IMG/VR virus record: IMGVR_UViG_3300038701_000942
Location: 1 to 58,784 of that record
Strand: one strand, 5' to 3'
From: a virus
DNA length: 58,784 nucleotides
In this document: one piece after another, positions 15,790-24,571 of the stretch
How positions within the stretch are numbered: position 1 is the stretch's first letter
How the letters are laid out: each line of letters opens with the position of its first letter
Program-made: the position numbers and the translations under genes
Notes under the pieces: generated by a model
Database searches by the model: none
What the model was told of the DNA's origin: nothing
Seen by the model: only the letters and a program-made list of their open reading frames with translations

Positions 15790-16309
15790 TAGAGTTCTGC
15801 AAAGAACAAAGCATACCCTACATGACCACAGTTAATGCGTTAAAGCGAGGATACAGCAAGTGGCCACGTCGGACTATATCTGGTCAAAGCAAGAACCCAG
15901 CCTACAAATGTTGGGAGAATATGGTTCAACGAGCAACAAACCACAAAGTCTCTGGAGCACACAATTACTGCGGAAGAGGAATCAAGGTTTGCGATAGGTG
16001 GCGCGTATCCTTTGAGTGGTTCCTAGAGGACATGGGATCACGCCCAAGCAGGCGACACAGTATCGACAGGATCGACGTTGACGGCAACTACGAACCTGGT
16101 AACTGCAGATGGGCAACACCTTCAGAGCAAGGCATAAACAAGAGATATATCCGGGGCCGGCCCGGATCAATAGGAAGGTGTGCATCCGGAAAATGGAGAG
16201 CCCAAATATCTAGAGACAACAAAACATACCATCTTGGTACACATGTTACAGAAAATCAGGCAGAGCAAGCTATTGAGGACTTTTTAACAGAAGAACGTGG
16301 GGGAATTGG
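15720..16309 (+). mobile_element. HNH insertion flanked by 10-bp direct repeats
   Basis: GGGGAATTGG occurs at 15720-15729 and again at 16300-16309. Collapsing the two copies removes 580 bp carrying the HNH gene and its ribosome-binding site (AGGAG at 15750). It also restores a FmdB gene ending in TAATG that overlaps the RNase H start, matching the spacing style of the rest of the operon. Confidence 0.75.
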
Positions 16310-16319
16310 TAATGCTTAA
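15762..16319 (+). CDS. HNH homing endonuclease (copy 2)
   Basis: The 185-residue product starts at GTG 15762, seven bases after AGGAG. The N-terminal module ELPGYSSIVEF to KWPRR, YCGRGIKVCDRW, the HNH core DRIDVDGNYEPGNCRWAT and the C-terminal KTYHLGTHV tail parallel the copy at 3370 closely. It is a free-standing homing endonuclease. Its last codons lie in the right-hand direct repeat and overlap the RNase H start. Confidence 0.87.
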   Translation: MELPGYSSIVEFCKEQSIPYMTTVNALKRGYSKWPRRTISGQSKNPAYKCWENMVQRATNHKVSGAHNYCGRGIKVCDRWRVSFEWFLEDMGSRPSRRHSIDRIDVDGNYEPGNCRWATPSEQGINKRYIRGRPGSIGRCASGKWRAQISRDNKTYHLGTHVTENQAEQAIEDFLTEERGGIGNA

Positions 16320-16800
16320 GCTATATACCGATGGATCTGGACAAGCATCCGGCCCCTGCGGTTGGGCGTTTGTTGTCGTAGATAAATCCGAGACAATTGA
16401 ATACGCAGTGGAATCTGGCGGCCAGTTGAATGGCACATCGAACATCGGCGAAATGTTAGCCATAATCAACGGACTGGAGTGGGTCCAGGCCAACAGACCA
16501 CCCGAGACAGTGCACATCTTCACCGACTCTGCGTATTGCATGAATGCATTTGTACAGTCATGGACAACCATGTGGTTGAAACGCAATTGGAAGAATGCAC
16601 GTGGCCGAAAGGTAGCAAACAAAGAACTGTGGCTACAGCTTATGGGACTGGTTGACAACTTAGATGTAATGTGGCATCATGTCCCCAGTCACACAGGCAT
16701 TAAGTACAACGAATTGTGTGATACACTAGCAGGCAAGGAGAGAAAGAAATGGCTGGATATATCTGCTATGACTACAGATGCGCAAGCTGCGCAACAATAA
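16312..16800 (+). CDS. rnhA: Ribonuclease H
   Basis: The start is ATG 16312 (MLKLYTDGSG); the earlier in-frame ATG at 16297 lies in the inserted element. The four acidic residues of RNase HI are in place: Asp in YTDGSG, Glu in NIGEMLAI, Asp in IFTDSAYC and Asp in NELCDTLAG, with His in VPSHTG. The enzyme degrades RNA in RNA-DNA hybrids and would remove primers. Its end overlaps the next gene by 52 nt. Confidence 0.9.
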   Translation: MLKLYTDGSGQASGPCGWAFVVVDKSETIEYAVESGGQLNGTSNIGEMLAIINGLEWVQANRPPETVHIFTDSAYCMNAFVQSWTTMWLKRNWKNARGRKVANKELWLQLMGLVDNLDVMWHHVPSHTGIKYNELCDTLAGKERKKWLDISAMTTDAQAAQQ

Positions 16801-17099
16801 CAACATCCATGATGAAGCGGGATGCCGTCGTAGAGATGGTTGAGTGCGAGAAATGTGGCGAAACTGCTGGTCGTATATTGACGGCAAACATTTGCCGCGT
16901 CAGTTACCCCGACGGAACTACAGATCGGTTCAAAATGGCCAAGGAGAAACGAGCACTGGACAAGCTCAAGCGGGCAGCCAAGAAGTCGCAGAACAGTGAC
17001 GAAGTTGCTCGGATTAATACCGAATTAGGTAATGTCCGAGAAGTATCAAAACGAGACAGACAAGCAGCAAATATTTGCAAAGTATCGGAGAAAGAATAA
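16749..17099 (+). CDS. Second zinc-ribbon (FmdB-like) protein
   Basis: It starts at ATG 16749 behind GGAG. Two CxxC pairs (RCASC and CEKC) form an N-terminal zinc ribbon (YDYRCASCATITTS, VECEKCGETAGRIL). A long basic helix follows (MAKEKRALDKLKRAAKKSQ). It is a structural cousin of the protein at 15547 with an added C-terminal helix. The role is unknown; nucleic-acid binding is plausible. Confidence 0.72.
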   Translation: MAGYICYDYRCASCATITTSMMKRDAVVEMVECEKCGETAGRILTANICRVSYPDGTTDRFKMAKEKRALDKLKRAAKKSQNSDEVARINTELGNVREVSKRDRQAANICKVSEKE

Positions 17100-17428
17100 T
17101 GTACACAAGGTTAAATTCAAAGGCAATGCCCAGTAGAATACTGGTAACAAACAACGAATATACGATTGCCCCAGACAAGTCATCGGTATTAATTACTGGA
17201 TTAATAGACGAAACCGGTAATTTTTCCACTAAATCTGTTGCTGTCAAAACACATGCACTGCATGTCCAACTCAATCCTGCGTTGGGCAACTCATTGCAAA
17301 TCATCACACCCGATGACGGCGAAGTCACATTAACCAAGCCAGTCAAGAACAAGTTGTCCGCTGTCGAATCTTTAGATTGGACACATCGTATTTTCTTTGT
17401 TAGAATTGATCTACTACCACCTAATTAA
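17099..17428 (+). CDS. Hypothetical 109-aa protein
   Basis: The start is the ATG at 17099 in a TAATG junction, behind GGAGAAAG. The sequence alternates beta strands (ILVTNNEYTIAPDKSSVLITG, ALGNSLQIITPDDGEVTL). No family was recognised. Confidence 0.65.
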   Translation: MYTRLNSKAMPSRILVTNNEYTIAPDKSSVLITGLIDETGNFSTKSVAVKTHALHVQLNPALGNSLQIITPDDGEVTLTKPVKNKLSAVESLDWTHRIFFVRIDLLPPN

Positions 17429-17440
17429 TGGAGACAACAT

Positions 17441-17947
17441 ATGACACCGTGTGAAGAGATTGGATTAAAGGTTGGAGATACAGTTGAACTAATGGAGCAG
17501 TTTTATGGATATCCGGCAGGCACACATATTACATTGATACACGATGACACAACAACAACCCCATCTTTCCAATATGAGTGTGGCCAGCTATACACCCCAC
17601 TAAGTAGGGTAAAGCCGATTGCATATTCAGCAGAGAGGGCTGTAGCCAAACGATTCAATGCAGACAAGGTTGATTACACACTAGTGCCTACTGATGCGTT
17701 GACTGAAGAAGCCAAGGTATGGATGGCCGGCGAGAAGAAATATGGGCGGGATAATTGGCAGAAGTTGTGGGGGAGTGATACCGTAGCTGTGGTATTGGCG
17801 TCCTTGTTGCGGCATGCATATGCGATTCAATCCGGCGAATCACATGATGCAGAAACTGGGTTCCAACATGCTGCTCACATTCGTTGTAATGCAGCAATGC
17901 TAGTGAGATATTTTAATAATAAACTAGATCCTTCTAGCCATCCCTGA
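17441..17947 (+). CDS. MazZ-like dATP/dGTP pyrophosphohydrolase (DUF5664)
   Basis: The 168-residue protein has an N-terminal beta module (about 60 residues). A helical domain follows with DALTEEAKVWMAGEKKYGRDNW and HDAETGFQHAAHIRCNAAML, the acidic helix pairs of all-alpha NTP pyrophosphohydrolases in the DUF5664/MazZ group. MazZ converts dGTP (and dATP) to monophosphates in 2-aminoadenine phages. The partner PurZ and a DatZ-type HD enzyme were not found, so a general dNTP-pool role is more likely. The gene ends convergently with the late region, overlapping its last gene by 24 bp. Confidence 0.78.
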   Translation: MTPCEEIGLKVGDTVELMEQFYGYPAGTHITLIHDDTTTTPSFQYECGQLYTPLSRVKPIAYSAERAVAKRFNADKVDYTLVPTDALTEEAKVWMAGEKKYGRDNWQKLWGSDTVAVVLASLLRHAYAIQSGESHDAETGFQHAAHIRCNAAMLVRYFNNKLDPSSHP

Positions 17948-18781
17948 TTGCCTTGATGCCTGCTTATTAAACCCCTTAAGATATGGGTCGTATTTGGGGG
18001 CCGGAAGTTCTACTTCCGGTTCAACTGGCTGCTTCGCCATCTGCTTGAATTTCTCGGACAATCTGGTTGGTTCTACTGGGGATTCTGATCCGCCAACGGG
18101 TAATTCGATTTCTTGTCCGACATCTATCTCGTCGGGGTTCTCAATGTTATTACTTCGGGCCAACTCACGATAATCTAATCCGTACTTGCCGGCTATTTCA
18201 GATAATGTGTCGCCGGCTTTTACGGTGTATTTGTCACCGGCCTGTGGTGGAATGTCTCCGAACATGTCATCCGCCTTGGATGCCCACTCGGCGTCCATTT
18301 CTTCCGGCGTTGATTTGACTGGTTGGGTTGGCCCGGCATCTTTTGCCGGCTGTGGGGTCTCGTCGTCGCCTTCGATGTCATATTTATCGAACCACTTAAG
18401 TCGTTCCTTGGCACGCTGTTTGGCATTTGCTGGTCGTTCCCACTTCTCAGTAAACCAAGTTGATGCATCTTGTGGTGTACTGAAGTCTTGTTTCAAATAC
18501 TTCTTAGTGTCACCTTCGGTTAATGCATAATCTACTTGCGTCTTCCAATCTTCCCAACTAGAGTCATTCTTGTCAGCATATTTCTTGAGCTTGTCTGCCC
18601 GGTCTTTATAATACTGAAACAATCCCAAACTGTAGTTGCCATCAGCTTCCTTGCCCTTGGCTCCTGGTTTGAATCCCGATTCGGCTTCGATGTTAGCCAT
18701 CATGCCCAAGGCATGGTTCTTACTTACACCCTTGCTGCGGATATAGTTATAAACTTCGGTTCTGTCTGCTTGCTTAGCCAT
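17924..18781 (-). CDS. Phage tail lysozyme with LysM domain
   Basis: The start is ATG 18781, six bases after GGAG; longer in-frame options run through the preceding small gene. Residues about 10-135 match phage tail-lysozyme domains (YNYIRSKGVSKNHALGMMANIEAESGF with the catalytic Glu, NYSLGLFQYYKDR). Residues about 195-240 form a LysM peptidoglycan-binding domain (YTVKAGDTLSEIAGKYGL, IDVGQEIELP). It would cut cell-wall glycan during DNA entry or at lysis. It is the last gene of the late region. Confidence 0.85.
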   Translation of the reverse strand: MAKQADRTEVYNYIRSKGVSKNHALGMMANIEAESGFKPGAKGKEADGNYSLGLFQYYKDRADKLKKYADKNDSSWEDWKTQVDYALTEGDTKKYLKQDFSTPQDASTWFTEKWERPANAKQRAKERLKWFDKYDIEGDDETPQPAKDAGPTQPVKSTPEEMDAEWASKADDMFGDIPPQAGDKYTVKAGDTLSEIAGKYGLDYRELARSNNIENPDEIDVGQEIELPVGGSESPVEPTRLSEKFKQMAKQPVEPEVELPAPKYDPYLKGFNKQASRQSGMARRI

Positions 18782-18810
18782 CGGTATCTCCGGGATGTTA
18801 TCTTTTCTGA

Positions 18811-19011
18811 CTACTTTGTAATTGGGCTGACGTTGGACTTCTTCGCCGCTTCTCGATGCTCTTTGATCTTCGCGATCAATTCGTCGTCCACTGTTGTCCG
18901 CGAAGACTTGGCAGCTTGCTCCAATGCCCAGAACAAGAACCACTCCAAGAATGGTCCCATGATTAATGATCTTCCGATAGACACCAGTGTGCCCAAAATT
19001 ACTGTTGGCAT
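18811..19011 (-). CDS. Small membrane protein, possible holin
   Basis: The 66-residue product starts at ATG 19011, seven bases after GGAG, better than the overlapping longer frame. It has hydrophobic segments (VILGTLVSIGRSLIMGPFLEWFLFWAL). A polar C-terminus follows with TTVDDELIAKIKEH, a pattern I associate with small phage virion or membrane proteins. Position just before the lysozyme makes a holin-like role possible, but this is inference. Confidence 0.65.
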   Translation of the reverse strand: MPTVILGTLVSIGRSLIMGPFLEWFLFWALEQAAKSSRTTVDDELIAKIKEHREAAKKSNVSPITK

Positions 19012-19025
19012 AATCTTTCTCCATG

Positions 19026-22000
19026 TTAATCAAATAGTTCGTCGACCATTTCACTGGACAACGATGGTTTATTATCGGCCTTACGCCAACGATCTGCTTC
19101 ATTTAATATTGATGATCCAACTGGCACGGTTGACTTCATCAATGACTGTGTTGCCTTCTTAACCTTGTCTTCTAGGGTGGCAGGACTTGGGTCCTCTATG
19201 ATTGCTTTAAAGAATCCAGGTACACTCATGGCTGCCTCGATTGCTGGGTTATTCAATATGCCCATATCCAGTACAGACATTACGGGTGCCCAAGACTTTA
19301 TATCTCCAATCAATGCATTATATACTTGATCATCGTCGCCGATCTGAGATTGCAGTGTTGCAAATGCCGCCAATGGTGCGCCGTATCTTTCGAACATGCG
19401 TAACGCGGCCTTGTGGGCTTTTGGATTCTCACGCCATATTGTATTAAAATCTGATGCAATGGATACCGGCCACTTGGTGAACATTGAGAACATTGGCCCC
19501 ATGGTTCTCAGAAATTCGGCCTTTTGTTCAACCCCATAGTGAAACTGCGTTCTGGCCACAGTGTGCTTACCAATGATGTCACCTACCTTGTCCATGTCCG
19601 CACGCATAGCTTCAACAGTAGTTAATCCGGCCTTACGCAGACTCAGGCGAACACCTGGACCCATCTTCTCTAATGCCTGTAAGGCGTCAGCTGACCCGCG
19701 ACTGAGATCTCGGGCCAACACATGGCCGGCATTATAAGCTACCATTCGATTTAAGTTGTCACTAAGTTCGTAAAATTTCATAGATATATCGCCAAGCCGA
19801 CCGTATGCACGTCCTGCTTTGGTTGTCTGATGTGACAATGCTTCGGCCTTGAATCCTGCTGCCAACAGTCCATCGGCCTTCATGCGTTTGGTGTGTTTGA
19901 AAAAGTTAGACGCACTGGATCGAGCTACGACATTCAGTCCATAAGTTCCACCCATCCAGGGGGCCGTTTGAACCCAGTTCTGGCCGATATTACGTATCGT
20001 AGCCTTGGCATTCAGCCCCAAGTATGCTGGATATACTGCGGTCTGCCACCCCTCGAACATCTTCATGCCCAAGTTGGCCGTATTCCAACCAACCGCTTCC
20101 ACAATATTCTTCTCTTCTTTTTGCATTCCCTTGAAGATCTGGTATTTGATCCTGTTACCTTTGTCCAGGAAGAATTGTCTCGTTTCGCCGCGAACATCTC
20201 CACTCAGGTCTTGCAATAAATTTCCCCACCACTGGGCGGTCTTTGGCATACCTGCTAGCGCGAATGCTTCATGCTGACCATATGCTTTTCGTGTTGCTTT
20301 AGACATTATTGCTGACTTTACGGACCCGTTAACGTATCCAAGAAATGTCTTAGATATATCAAATTCCCGCAATGCATCTGAGAAGTCATCGTTTCCTTTT
20401 GAGAAAACAGCCGACACATCATTACCCATTCGGTACGTGTTCTTGGAATCCAACAACCGCCCCTTGAGTGTGCCAAGGTCAGACATTGTTAATGACTTGC
20501 GCTCACCTCCTGCAGACACGTTGATCTTCCTTAGATCTTTGATTTGTCCAATAATATTGTCTGCGTCGGCCCCCTTGATACCAATGCTTTCCAAGTCATC
20601 CAGATTCCAAGTCCTGAGATTGGGCTTATCTATGCGGCCACTTAGTTGTCCCAAGGTGCGCGTATAATCTTCCACCAGTAATGTCTTTTCATTTAATCCC
20701 AGCATCTGCCGGGGGACATAGTAATCTTGGTGATTTGGATCAAATCCATGTGCTTTTACCAAGTTGTATCCTTCGTCAAATGCATCAGACCATGCATCTA
20801 CAGCAGTCTTTACTTTGCCAGCCACATTGCCGTCTGCATCCACCAAATGCTCAATACCCTTGAGATGCTGTGGCTGCTTTCCTTCGGACAAGAACACCCT
20901 GAGTTGACCCATCTGCTTGTTAGACATGCGTGCTTTCTTGGTCAACTTCTGGGCGGCGATTCCTTTTTTCAACAACAGCGGACTCAGGTTCTCGTACATA
21001 CCCCGAGCTTCGGCCAACCCATTAAGAACTTCAGTTGCTCCGGTGCCGGCTGTTCTGTCCATTTCTCCAACAGCTGCCAATCCGTCCACTACCTTAGTGT
21101 GGAAGTCTTCTGTAGATTGTAGTTGTGCTTTTAAGGAACCACGTTTTGCAAACTCGGCTCCCAGTTCGTCATTGATCTTGCCCATTTCGCGGCCCATGGT
21201 CTTGGTAAGAATCCAGTCCTGCCACATTCCCTGTTGGGTTTCTTCATCTACCGTATCCAATATTCTTTTGGCAGCAGCTATGCCCTTCTTTTGTGACTTG
21301 ACTCCGCCTTTGGTCATTGCCCCGGAACGGTTAACGAAGCGTGCAAAGCCGGCATCAATCTTGTCCGGCGAGAATGTCAGCTCGTCTGGCGACATTTCCT
21401 GCATTATTTTGTTGGCCCGGACTACTGCCTCGGCTCCGGCTTCTTCTGATGCTTCTCCGATTACTCGGGATGTCATTGGATTGATGTCCATGCCTGACTT
21501 GAATGCCAGTCCATGTATGCCCAGTGATGCAACGGCCGCCAGTATCGCACCGTCCTTGCCGAATTCTGATCCTGCTACTGCGGATTCCCCGGCCGCCTGC
21601 AGACCAACTCGGGCCACGCGGCTTCCAACTTTCTCGGTTGCTTTTAGTACGGTATTTAGTTTGGGCGCATACTTCGCGGCAGCAGATGATAACTTGCCAC
21701 CATATCTCAGCATTGGGTTTATTGATAATGCCACACGACCAATAGCACGTGGCGTTGAAAATTCGCCAGTACGTTTCTCGGCTAAGTTCTCGCCTTGAAT
21801 CCCCGAATAAATACCATAGCCAACTAACCCGGCCAACCCACCCACAGCTGTCCCAACGCCGGGAAATACAGCGGTCCCAACAGCTGCACCTACTTTGGCA
21901 GATACCCATGCAGCGGCCAGGTCGGTACCAATAGCGCCGACAATTTCTCCACCAGCTTCCCACATGTCTTTTTCACGTGTGAGATCTTCTTTGGTGACAT

Positions 22001-22283
22001 CGTCGGGGTTGATTGTTTCCTGAGCGCCCAGCTTGACCCCAGACACGAACCGCTCGAAGGCGGACGGTTGGTCCCCGGATTGCTCCGAGGACCTTGGTCC
22101 TTGAGATTGTGCGCCCACAACGGTATCCGGTGGCTGCGACACACTCCCAATTCCCTTGAGTTCATCTTTAGTGACAGGAGCAAACAAGTCAGCACTAGGT
22201 TGTCCTGCTGTCTGTGCCGGCTGTATGTCTTGTAATCCTGTTAATTCTTCAGGAGTTACGGGTGCAAATAAATCCTTGGCCAT
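19026..22283 (-). CDS. Large internal virion (ejection) protein
   Basis: This 1085-residue protein has two N-terminal copies of the short motif DLFAPVT. A glycine-rich hydrophobic stretch follows (about residues 110-160, AAAWVSAKVGAAVGTAV, GGLAGLVGYGIYSG) that could insert into membranes, and then long helical regions. Size, hydrophobic stretch and position after the tail hub match the high-molecular-weight internal proteins that podoviruses eject to build a conduit through the envelope. No catalytic motif was identified. Confidence 0.65.
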   Translation of the reverse strand: MAKDLFAPVTPEELTGLQDIQPAQTAGQPSADLFAPVTKDELKGIGSVSQPPDTVVGAQSQGPRSSEQSGDQPSAFERFVSGVKLGAQETINPDDVTKEDLTREKDMWEAGGEIVGAIGTDLAAAWVSAKVGAAVGTAVFPGVGTAVGGLAGLVGYGIYSGIQGENLAEKRTGEFSTPRAIGRVALSINPMLRYGGKLSSAAAKYAPKLNTVLKATEKVGSRVARVGLQAAGESAVAGSEFGKDGAILAAVASLGIHGLAFKSGMDINPMTSRVIGEASEEAGAEAVVRANKIMQEMSPDELTFSPDKIDAGFARFVNRSGAMTKGGVKSQKKGIAAAKRILDTVDEETQQGMWQDWILTKTMGREMGKINDELGAEFAKRGSLKAQLQSTEDFHTKVVDGLAAVGEMDRTAGTGATEVLNGLAEARGMYENLSPLLLKKGIAAQKLTKKARMSNKQMGQLRVFLSEGKQPQHLKGIEHLVDADGNVAGKVKTAVDAWSDAFDEGYNLVKAHGFDPNHQDYYVPRQMLGLNEKTLLVEDYTRTLGQLSGRIDKPNLRTWNLDDLESIGIKGADADNIIGQIKDLRKINVSAGGERKSLTMSDLGTLKGRLLDSKNTYRMGNDVSAVFSKGNDDFSDALREFDISKTFLGYVNGSVKSAIMSKATRKAYGQHEAFALAGMPKTAQWWGNLLQDLSGDVRGETRQFFLDKGNRIKYQIFKGMQKEEKNIVEAVGWNTANLGMKMFEGWQTAVYPAYLGLNAKATIRNIGQNWVQTAPWMGGTYGLNVVARSSASNFFKHTKRMKADGLLAAGFKAEALSHQTTKAGRAYGRLGDISMKFYELSDNLNRMVAYNAGHVLARDLSRGSADALQALEKMGPGVRLSLRKAGLTTVEAMRADMDKVGDIIGKHTVARTQFHYGVEQKAEFLRTMGPMFSMFTKWPVSIASDFNTIWRENPKAHKAALRMFERYGAPLAAFATLQSQIGDDDQVYNALIGDIKSWAPVMSVLDMGILNNPAIEAAMSVPGFFKAIIEDPSPATLEDKVKKATQSLMKSTVPVGSSILNEADRWRKADNKPSLSSEMVDELFD

Positions 22284-23569
22284 TATTGTGCCCTACGTTT
22301 CTCGATTACTTGAACTGCTTCTGCATAAGAGATATTGTTGTCCTGTGCAAACTTGGCAATTTGCGGATCTTCCTCGGGGCCGCCCAAGTGGTCTTGTAAC
22401 TGCTTAGTGACATCTTCAAACTTAGATACGTTCGTACCCCATATCATACCAGGTTTCACTATGTTTGTCAAGTCTGGATATGGTTCTGGCAATTCCAATG
22501 CAGCAGCTCGCTTGTTGGCTTCCGATGCCTGCAACTTGAGATCTGCAGCATTCTCCTTGCTGGAGTCCTTCTTAAGTGCCTGTAGCGCCGAATCAACGTT
22601 TCCAACAACCCGATTATAATCCTTGAGTTGCTGCTTTTTGACTTCGTCGTTGCCATCTCGGATGGCTTTAATTCTGTCCGTAACTGCCTTGGCCTGGTCA
22701 ACCTTGAGTTTACCTTCGGCCAGACCTTGGCTGAACTCAGTCTGTTCTTTACGTAATGCCCGATCTAATTCATCCGATCCAATCTTATATCCTTGATACG
22801 CTGCTGCACGCTTGTCGGCAATACGTTGACGGTCTTCAGACATCTTACGGTATGCATCCTGCTTTGATGATTGCATCTCGTTAAATATTTGATCTCGTCG
22901 TCTGTCCCAACCTGTCTGGTTGAACTTCAGTCCGCCCAAATTGAGACCAGTCTGGTGTCCGATAACGCCGGCTGCTATGTGTGCTATGCCTTGGATCATC
23001 GACTCCCACAGTTGTTTGTTGGCCTCGGAATCCTTGGATGTCTGGTACATTGCTTTTGCTTCTTGGATACCACGCATTAATTCCGAGTCAGTGTCTCGGG
23101 CTTCCTGGTTGAATCCTTCGTTGTCTTCTTCCCATTGCTGGCGCATCGAGTTGATGCGTGCCTCTTTGGGATCTACGGCTGGTGTTTCGGGGGCCGGGGG
23201 TTCTGATGTGTCTGATGTCTCGGAATCTGCTGACGCATCTTTCTCGACAACCTTGGGGCCATTCAGGTTCCACAGATCTTCTTCTGGCTCAATTGGGTCC
23301 TGCTTGCCGCGCATAAAATCAGACTCGATCTGTTGGTCTTCCTTGGGTACAGGAGACCAATCTATCACTGGCTTATCCTCGGCTGCGGACTTCTCGCCAG
23401 AACCACGCTCAGCAACGGCTGTCTCAAACAAGGATTTCCTAGGTCTAGCGGGAACGAATTCGGAATCTTCCTTGTTGGCTGCTGCAATTTCTGCAGGAGT
23501 CATCTTAGACTTGTCCAATTTCTCTTGTCGTCGTTTCTTCACTAGTTCTTCGTAGGTCATTGATGCCAC
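22283..23569 (-). CDS. Internal virion protein, coiled-coil
   Basis: The 428-residue product starts near GGAG and joins the next gene by a TAATG overlap. The first 150 residues are charged and low in order (SSPEP-like spacing, EDEP-rich). The middle is coiled coil (QDAYRKMSEDRQRIADKRAAAYQ); an EERKR-like end follows. It belongs to the run of four or five helical, Gln-rich proteins likely packed inside the head. The function is inferred from context only. Confidence 0.55.
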   Translation of the reverse strand: MASMTYEELVKKRRQEKLDKSKMTPAEIAAANKEDSEFVPARPRKSLFETAVAERGSGEKSAAEDKPVIDWSPVPKEDQQIESDFMRGKQDPIEPEEDLWNLNGPKVVEKDASADSETSDTSEPPAPETPAVDPKEARINSMRQQWEEDNEGFNQEARDTDSELMRGIQEAKAMYQTSKDSEANKQLWESMIQGIAHIAAGVIGHQTGLNLGGLKFNQTGWDRRRDQIFNEMQSSKQDAYRKMSEDRQRIADKRAAAYQGYKIGSDELDRALRKEQTEFSQGLAEGKLKVDQAKAVTDRIKAIRDGNDEVKKQQLKDYNRVVGNVDSALQALKKDSSKENAADLKLQASEANKRAAALELPEPYPDLTNIVKPGMIWGTNVSKFEDVTKQLQDHLGGPEEDPQIAKFAQDNNISYAEAVQVIEKRRAQ

Positions 23570-23608
23570 GAGTAATCTCCTATGGGCCAGGTAAACCGGG
23601 CCAACTAA

Positions 23609-24571
23609 TTAATATACTTCTGCTGATTGTAATCCGCCGGCAACTACTTCGCCTGCTCCCTTGCCTGCTATGGCACCGGCAGGACTTCCGGTTATGGCTG
23701 CACCGGCAATCATTGATCCTCCAACAATAACGTTGCTTATCATGGCACCTTGTGCTGCCTTGCGGCGCATCTTTTCAGCTAATGCATTCTTCTTGGCTTG
23801 CAGATCTTTCATCAGCCTGTAGTCCTTCTGGCGTTCTGCACGCTGAAATTCCAACTCCAGCTTTTGAGATACCATGCTGTGTGCATGTTGTAATATCGAC
23901 ATCTCACGTGCTGCTGCCTGCTCCATTTCTCGCATTTTGGTTTGCAGCTGCTGGTTCTCGCGGAAATTGGCCACACTGTAGTCAGCCAGTTGTTGCATAT
24001 TACTAAAGCGGCGGCCATCCTCAGACTTTTGAAACATCAGTCGTTGATCAAACAATATCTGCTTTGTGTACTGGCTAATGTTTGACAAATCTTCTCGTTG
24101 CTTGCGGGTCATAAAAGACAACGAGTTGTCGTAATCCATCTTGGCAGATGTCAAACGCTTCTGTACTCCCAGTTCTTTGGCCTGCAGTCTTTTGGATTGC
24201 TCTAGTGCGGCTGAATTCTGCCTGAGTTGCCCAGATCGTTGCAGCTCAGATATCTGTGAATCATTCAATAATTGTTGTTCATTCAACGACTGTTGCTTGG
24301 CTTGGCCGGCTTGCTGCAATACCTGATTCCCTAGTTGTCCCATGATCTGCTGCTGGCCAGCTGCTGCCTGTGTGGCAACTTGTGCTTGGCCAGCTGTTGT
24401 GCCCGCAGCTATTTGCTGTGCCGATGCCTTTGCTTGGGGGCCGGTTGTTGCTGTTTGCTGTATGGCTTGGTTGGCCTGGGTTGCGACATTAGCATTGCCA
24501 ATATTCTGCTGTTGGCCAGTGTCGGCTCGTACTTTGTCGGCAATTGCTCGTAATTGATTGCTAAGTGCCAT
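23609..24571 (-). CDS. Internal virion protein, Gln/Ala-rich, 320 aa
   Basis: This protein has the same length (320 residues) as its upstream neighbour and the same design. A Gln/Ala-rich low-complexity N-terminus precedes long charged helices (EMEQAAAREMSILQHAH). A hydrophobic Gly/Ala C-terminus follows (MISNVIVGGSMIAGAAITG) that could cross a membrane. The pair may be ancient duplicates. I infer an ejected internal protein. Confidence 0.55.
   Translation of the reverse strand: MALSNQLRAIADKVRADTGQQQNIGNANVATQANQAIQQTATTGPQAKASAQQIAAGTTAGQAQVATQAAAGQQQIMGQLGNQVLQQAGQAKQQSLNEQQLLNDSQISELQRSGQLRQNSAALEQSKRLQAKELGVQKRLTSAKMDYDNSLSFMTRKQREDLSNISQYTKQILFDQRLMFQKSEDGRRFSNMQQLADYSVANFRENQQLQTKMREMEQAAAREMSILQHAHSMVSQKLELEFQRAERQKDYRLMKDLQAKKNALAEKMRRKAAQGAMISNVIVGGSMIAGAAITGSPAGAIAGKGAGEVVAGGLQSAEVY

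Noticed and set aside
17441-17947. Evidence of a 2-aminoadenine (Z) genome
   Set aside because: Only a MazZ-like gene was seen. PurZ and DatZ were not found, so the full pathway is not supported.
18811-19102. Longer lysozyme with its own signal peptide starting near 19024
   Set aside because: That frame overlaps a small gene with a better ribosome-binding site, and the start at 18781 has GGAG six bases upstream.
21355-21963. Overlapping 200-residue frame within the 1085-aa gene
   Set aside because: It has the odd Arg/Trp/Ser composition of an out-of-phase shadow and no ribosome-binding site.
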